From Methanomassiliicoccaceae archaeon (GTDB lineage: Archaea > Thermoplasmatota > Thermoplasmata > Methanomassiliicoccales > Methanomethylophilaceae), in assembly GCA_031260545.1 (NCBI GenBank), contig JAIRJQ010000127.1:1-5736 (forward strand): 5,736 bases of DNA. Reading direction: 5' to 3'. This document shows, in pieces, positions 5,370 to 5,736 of the stretch. The position numbers were made by a program, and so were the translations under genes. The notes under the pieces are model-generated. The model worked only from the letters and a program-made list of their open reading frames with translations, was not told the origin of the DNA and searched no databases. Position 1 is the first letter of the stretch, and each line of letters begins with the position of its first letter.

Positions 5370-5381
5370 TATTGTTACGAA
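5366..5381. promoter_or_regulatory. Palindromic operator candidate overlapping the minus-strand BRE
   Basis: TTCGTA and TACGAA are perfect inverted arms around a 4-bp TTGT centre. The size and spacing suit a dimeric winged-helix or helix-turn-helix regulator. It overlaps the BRE of the putative promoter for the minus-strand train. No regulator gene is visible in the window, so the identity of any binder is unknown. Confidence 0.4.
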
Positions 5382-5387
5382 GTAATT

Positions 5388-5433
5388 TTGTACAAGGTGC
5401 ATAAACAGGGGTAAAAATATCCTTGTTGTACAA
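5388..5433. repeat. Two TTGTACAA palindromes 38 bp apart
   Basis: TTGTACAA occurs at 5388-5395 and again at 5426-5433. The inner flanks are also related as an inverted repeat: ACAAGG (5392-5397) against CCTTGT (5421-5426). The paired arrangement upstream of the minus-strand promoter suggests cooperative protein binding. Chance in A+T-rich DNA is not excluded. Confidence 0.4.
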
Positions 5434-5446
5434 TCGTTATCACACT

Positions 5447-5485
5447 AAAAAAATAACGTCTGGCTATATCATTTTAACAGACGTT
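5447..5485 (-). terminator. Inverted repeat with T tract on the minus strand (terminator or attenuator-like)
   Basis: AACGTCTG (5455-5462) and CAGACGTT (5478-5485) are perfect inverted arms around a 15-nt spacer. Read on the minus strand, the hairpin is followed after one A by seven T residues (5453..5447), which looks like an intrinsic or U-tract terminator. No gene is known to read into it from that side. It may end a short transcript started at the minus-oriented TATA box near 5548-5558, insulate the divergent promoters, or instead be a protein-binding operator. Confidence 0.4.
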
Positions 5486-5513
5486 TTCGTGGTCAAAATT
5501 TTTTTTTCACGTT

Positions 5514-5628
5514 AAAACATAAAAGGTCTAACAATATAGAAACTATACCATATATAAACGTTGCGTAGAAAGGATTAAAGTACCCCTATGTATTCCACTT
5601 TTAGTTTCCAAAACACAAAAGGTATAAC
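5514..5628 (+). repeat. 19-bp imperfect direct repeat in the hdrA promoter/leader region
   Basis: AAAACATAAAAGGTCTAAC (5514-5532) recurs as AAAACACAAAAGGTATAAC (5610-5628), with 17 of 19 bases identical and a 96-bp offset. The first copy lies just upstream of the hdrA TATA box and the second abuts the SD GGAGG (5629-5633). The position suggests two binding sites of one regulator that bracket the promoter and start region. Confidence 0.5.
5551..5558 (+). promoter_or_regulatory. TATA box candidate for hdrA
   Basis: The plus strand reads TATATAAA inside CCATATATAAACG. A start site about 25 nt downstream (near 5577) would leave a leader of about 60 nt before the TTG. The same bases on the minus strand read TTTATATATGG, a perfect archaeal TTTATATA, so the element may work in either direction. 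The BRE is weak on both sides. Confidence 0.5.
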
Positions 5629-5640
5629 GGAGGCAAAGAT

Positions 5641-5736
5641 TTGACAAAATCAGCATTGGTTATAGGTGGGGGAATCGCAGGGATCCAAGCTTCATTGGAC
5701 CTAGCGGACAGGGACATTCATGTCTACCTCGTTGAG
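5641..5736 (+). CDS. hdrA: CoB-CoM heterodisulfide reductase iron-sulfur subunit A, HdrA (5' part, TTG start)
   Basis: Only the first 32 residues are in the window; the frame is open to the edge. They read as an FAD-binding Rossmann start: strand ALVIGGGIAGIQASLDLA (5-22) with the GxGxxG-type loop at 9-14, then HVYLVE (27-32), whose terminal Glu normally binds the FAD ribose. The GGGIAGIQASLDLA form is characteristic of HdrA, the flavin-bifurcating subunit that with HdrBC and MvhADG couples CoM-S-S-CoB reduction to ferredoxin reduction in methanogens. The start is TTG at 5641, with the SD GGAGG 7 nt upstream. An in-frame TAG at 5602-5604 and no ATG or GTG after it rule out a nearby upstream start. 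Classical HdrA carries about 130-150 residues before this motif, so this copy looks N-terminally short. A related bacterial-type QmoA or HdrA-like flavoprotein is possible. Confidence 0.78.
   Translation, partial: MTKSALVIGGGIAGIQASLDLADRDIHVYLVE

Larger units (their letters stand above)
5308..5640. other. Divergent intergenic regulatory region
   Basis: This 333-bp A+T-rich stretch lies between the minus-strand train and hdrA on the plus strand. I see no convincing protein gene in it. It holds promoter candidates for both directions, a palindrome over the minus-strand BRE, two TTGTACAA palindromes (5388-5395 and 5426-5433), an 8-bp inverted repeat followed by a T tract, a nine-T run (5499-5507), and a 19-bp imperfect direct repeat. 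Each is listed separately. Confidence 0.75.

Noticed and set aside
1..5736. CRISPR arrays, insertion sequences, integrase sites or phage genes
   Set aside because: I saw no regularly spaced repeats, transposase motifs or target-site duplications. The window is a core housekeeping region.

Overview
This window is archaeal and most likely comes from a methanogen of the Methanomassiliicoccales/Thermoplasmata type. That placement is an inference: no 16S gene is present. It rests on an archaeal RNA exosome, proteasome, SBDS, Rpo12, eL43 and prefoldin set in the conserved archaeal 'exosome-proteasome superoperon' order, on archaeal TATA boxes and purine-rich Shine-Dalgarno (SD) sequences, and on a divergent gene whose N-terminus reads as heterodisulfide reductase subunit HdrA.

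Layout. One long minus-strand gene train fills positions 1-5307. In transcription order it is: a membrane-anchored RING/PHD-like zinc protein (4828-5307), rnp2/Pop5 of RNase P (4524-4823), a 200-nt spacer with promoter elements and RNA-folding inverted repeats (4323-4523), psmA (3612-4322), sbds/sdo1 (2909-3601), rrp4 (2180-2872), rrp41 (1431-2177), rrp42 (665-1438), rpl37Ae/eL43 (411-659), rpoP/rpo12 (258-389), pcc1 (13-249), and the first codons of prefoldin beta (1-20). From psmA onward the genes are separated by 2-36 nt or overlap by 8 nt. In two places the stop codon of one gene lies inside the SD of the next. A 333-bp divergent intergenic region (5308-5640) separates this train from hdrA on the plus strand (5641 to the window edge). 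It is A+T-rich and holds several TATA boxes, palindromes, an inverted repeat followed by a T tract, and a 19-bp direct repeat.

How the genes fit together. Rrp41/Rrp42 form the hexameric exosome ring and Rrp4 its RNA-binding cap. PsmA forms the outer rings of the 20S proteasome. SBDS, eL43 and Rnp2 serve ribosome and tRNA maturation. Rpo12 is part of RNA polymerase, Pcc1 is a KEOPS (tRNA t6A) subunit, and prefoldin beta is a chaperone. The train therefore couples RNA and protein synthesis, quality control and turnover. The unusual member is the first gene: an N-terminal membrane anchor plus a cytosolic Cys-rich region whose first module has the C4HC3 order of PHD and RING-CH fingers, placed where many archaea carry rnp3/Rpp30.

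Most interesting points: the RING-like membrane protein beside the proteasome gene; two crossing inverted repeats (pseudoknot-compatible) around the rnp2 stop codon; the 19-bp direct repeat and the terminator-like hairpin in the hdrA leader region; an HdrA start that appears to skip the usual N-terminal domain; and a UAG stop in rrp41 with an in-frame UGA four codons later, relevant if the host decodes UAG as pyrrolysine.
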